A DNA stretch of 6,000 bases from Syntrophaceae bacterium UBA5744 (GTDB taxonomy: Bacteria > Desulfobacterota > Syntrophia > Syntrophales > UBA2192): positions 1 through 6,000 of the forward strand of contig DIFQ01000034.1 of assembly GCA_002419215.1 (NCBI GenBank). The letters are read 5' to 3'. Below, piece by piece: positions 4,306 to 6,000 of this stretch (position 1 is the first letter of the stretch; each line of letters opens with the position of its first letter). The notes under the pieces are model-generated. The model saw nothing but the letters and a program-made list of their open reading frames with translations. It searched no databases and was not told the origin of the DNA. The position numbers and the translations under genes were made by a program.

Positions 4306-5655
4306 ATGGCAGACTACAAGAGAGCGAAATGGGCGGCCTGGGCGGACCACGTCCGCGGGCAGGACGACCCTGCGAAGAATTTCGAGAAACCCGAGGCCCT
4401 CGACGATCTCGTCGTGATCGACATCAGCTCCCGCAGCCTGGCGGGGTGTTACTGTTCCTCGCTGCTGGCCGAGCTGGGGGCCGAGACGATCCGCATCGAA
4501 CCCCCCGGGGGCGATCTTGTGCGGACCTATTCCCCCAACGGCATCATGGTCAAGGACACGGGGCTTGCCTACCTCCAGGAAGGGCGCAACAAGCATCACG
4601 TCACCCTGAACATGGAGACCGACGAGGGGCGCGAGATGTTCAAATGCTTCATCGGGGCCGCCGACGTCCTCATTGAGACCTATCCCGCGGGCAAGATGGA
4701 TGCCTGGGGGCTTGGTTACGAGGAGCTGTCAAAAATAAACCCGCGGCTGATCATGTGCTCGATCACGGGCTTCGGGCAGTTCGGCCCCGAGAGCGGCCGA
4801 CAGCAGTACGACTACGACAACGTTTCCCAGGCGCGCTCCGCCGTCCAGTACGGCACGGGCGAGGTGCTCCCCGAGGGGAAGACCGTCAAGGATATGCCCT
4901 GGGCCGTTCCCACGAAGGCGGGGCCCCACATTGCCTGGGCCGTCTCGGGCACCTTCGGGGCCATGGGAATCCTCTCCGCCCTCTACCACCGTGACAGTAG
5001 CGGCGAGGGGCAGGCCATCGACATCTGCACGCCCGAGGCCTACGGCCGCCTGCATGATTACCAGCTGATGTGGTACGCCCACGCCGGCGTGACGGCCGAG
5101 CGCTTCGGCAGCCTCGACACGGCGCTGTGGCTCTACGGGTTTTACCCGACGAAGGACGGCGGCGTGTTCCTCGGCGGCTTGAGGCTCGAGATGTGGAAGG
5201 CCTTCGTCGACATCATCGGCAAGTACGACGAGTGGAAGGCCGAGGAGTGGACGACGCTGGCCCCCTTCATGAAAAAGGACTGGCAGCTGAAGTACCAGGC
5301 CATGATCAATCCCGAGACGTCCAAGTACACGAGCGAGGAACTGACGGCGAAATCCGTCGAGTACGCCAAGAGCGGCCGCCTCGCCCCGATCACGCCCGTC
5401 GTGGCCGAGATCGTGTCGCCCTGGAAGGCCATGCACGACGAGAACTGGCAGGACCGCGGCATCTTCGCGCCGGTCCAGGACCCCGTCTATGGGTCCGTCA
5501 TCTGCGCACAGGCCCAGTGGAAGTCCACGGAGACGCCGCCCCGCACGAAGTGGGCCTGCCGCCCCGTGGGTTACGACAACGGGCACATCTACCTGTACTA
5601 TTTCGGCTATGGTCCGGTGAAGCTCAAGGAGCTTCAGGAGAAGGGGATCATCTAG
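4306..5655 (+). CDS. Class III (CaiB/BaiF) CoA-transferase, partner subunit lacking the usual Asp
   Basis: This 449-residue protein is a second CaiB/BaiF member. It has an N-terminal extension of about 30 residues before LDDLVVIDISSRSLAG (32-47). The family blocks LLAELGAETIRIEPPGGDLVR (53-73), GRNKHHVTLNM (93-103), ADVLIETYPAG (119-129), NPRLIMCSITGFGQFGP (145-161) and ALYHRDSSGEGQ (225-236) are all present. At the position of the catalytic aspartate, 18 residues before Arg229, it has Trp211 (HIAWAVSG), whereas the upstream gene has Asp186. It is therefore probably non-catalytic or differently catalytic, supplying half of the interlocked dimer typical of the fold. RPVGYDNGH (419-427) near the C terminus mirrors RPVGFDND in the partner. 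Full length, no frameshift. It shares an operon with the upstream gene, with a 6-base gap. No terminator hairpin follows; a repeat region does. Confidence 0.88.
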   Translation: MADYKRAKWAAWADHVRGQDDPAKNFEKPEALDDLVVIDISSRSLAGCYCSSLLAELGAETIRIEPPGGDLVRTYSPNGIMVKDTGLAYLQEGRNKHHVTLNMETDEGREMFKCFIGAADVLIETYPAGKMDAWGLGYEELSKINPRLIMCSITGFGQFGPESGRQQYDYDNVSQARSAVQYGTGEVLPEGKTVKDMPWAVPTKAGPHIAWAVSGTFGAMGILSALYHRDSSGEGQAIDICTPEAYGRLHDYQLMWYAHAGVTAERFGSLDTALWLYGFYPTKDGGVFLGGLRLEMWKAFVDIIGKYDEWKAEEWTTLAPFMKKDWQLKYQAMINPETSKYTSEELTAKSVEYAKSGRLAPITPVVAEIVSPWKAMHDENWQDRGIFAPVQDPVYGSVICAQAQWKSTETPPRTKWACRPVGYDNGHIYLYYFGYGPVKLKELQEKGII

Positions 5656-5696
5656 AAGAAGTGGAAGAAGTGTCTGAGTGTGAAAGTGTTTGAGTG
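5655..5696 (+). repeat. Short-period GTG-ending tandem repeat after the operon
   Basis: GAAGAAGTG occurs twice in tandem (5655-5663, 5664-5672), beginning with the last base of the stop codon. Three 8-mers follow: TCTGAGTG, TGAAAGTG and TTTGAGTG (5673-5696). Purine-rich GAAGTG words also precede the first composite repeat (about 37-53), so this may be a regular companion of that element. A GGGATTC pair (5707-5720) comes next. Confidence 0.55.
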
Positions 5697-5756
5697 AAGA
5701 ACAAGAGGGATTCGGGATTCCGGCTTTGGGCGTCGGGATCAGAAAATAGAAAAAGA

Positions 5757-5985
5757 GTCATTGCGAGCCGAGCCTCTTGAGACCCTTTCCATAGTCTCCC
5801 TCTCCCTTGAGGGGAGAGGGTTGGGGTGAGGGTGAAAAAAGGTACGGGGAACATTCCCCCTCACCTCGGTCCTCTCCCTCGAGGGGAGAGGAAGATTAAG
5901 GTAACGGGTATTCAAAGGCGTGGCAATCCACGTTTGAGCAACATCCTTGAGATTGCTTCGTCGCTTCGCTCCTCCTAAGAAACAG
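5757..5985. repeat. Composite REP-like repeat, copy 2
   Basis: It starts with GTCATTGCGAG (5757-5767), as copy 1 does, and shares 107 of 110 bases between 5823-5932 and 210-319. It has one CCCTCTCCC / GGGAGAGGG hairpin and one inverted CCTCTCCC / GGGAGAGG hairpin, without the extra inserts of copy 1. ATTGCTTCGTCGCTTCGCT (5952-5970) matches 421-439 exactly. The right tip then differs: CTCCTAAGAAACAG (5972-5985) in place of CTCGCAATGAC. This alternative tip is the inverted match of 9-22. No gene is visible from 5656 to the window end. Confidence 0.8.
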
Positions 5986-6000
5986 CTCGACCCATGGTCG

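Noticed and set aside
2941..4599. Long open frame (552 codons) on the minus strand opposite the CoA-transferase operon
   Set aside because: It is an antisense shadow of GC-rich codon use; it shows no domain, and the + strand frames have clear family motifs and ribosome sites.
3651..4676. 341-codon + strand open frame across the junction of the two CoA-transferase genes
   Set aside because: Arginine/proline/glycine-rich composition typical of an out-of-frame reading; it overlaps two well-supported genes.
4729..5586. Minus-strand open frame of 285 codons
   Set aside because: Antisense shadow of the second CoA-transferase gene with no recognisable motif.
65..5985. Composite transposon carrying the four genes
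   Set aside because: Neither flanking repeat encodes a transposase and they are REP-like intergenic elements; bracketing alone does not show mobility.

Overview
The window carries four complete protein-coding genes, all on the + strand, separated by intergenic DNA unusually rich in short repeats. The genes are GC-rich with strong G/C third-position bias and clear Shine-Dalgarno sites. An AmmeMemoRadiSam-type radical SAM enzyme, a PfpI protease-like protein and a paired class III CoA-transferase together suggest an anaerobic bacterium. A syntrophic or sulfate-reducing member of the former Deltaproteobacteria (Desulfobacterota) would fit, but there is no rRNA or other phylogenetic marker, so this is inference.

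Layout: 1-500 is a repeat mosaic: a composite element with terminal inverted repeats (65-451), a nested AT-rich element, and a 9-bp tandem repeat. 537-1061 encodes a DJ-1/PfpI-family protein whose stop codon lies partly in the loop of a 12-bp perfect hairpin. 1072-1148 is the first of three 7-bp-period hairpin repeats. 1203-2297 encodes AmrS. It is followed by the second heptad element (2298-2405) and a strong bidirectional-type terminator (2409-2458). 2459-2740 has no recognisable gene. The third heptad element is 2741-2844. A leader with an orphan Shine-Dalgarno sequence and a 15-bp palindrome (2929-2943) precedes a two-gene operon (2974-4299 and 4306-5655), which encodes two unequal CaiB/BaiF CoA-transferase subunits. 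5655-6000 returns to repeats, including a second copy of the composite element.

How the genes work together: the CoA-transferase pair is clearly one unit, with a 6-base gap and the second gene's ribosome site inside the end of the first. Only the first subunit keeps the catalytic aspartate, so an asymmetric heteromer is likely. I see no metabolic link between this pair and the PfpI or AmrS genes. Those two are separated from each other by a hairpin and a repeat, and from the operon by a terminator.

The most distinctive content is the repeat landscape. Two direct copies of a composite repeat (107 of 110 core bases identical) bracket all four genes. Three heptad hairpins share one architecture and follow or precede genes.
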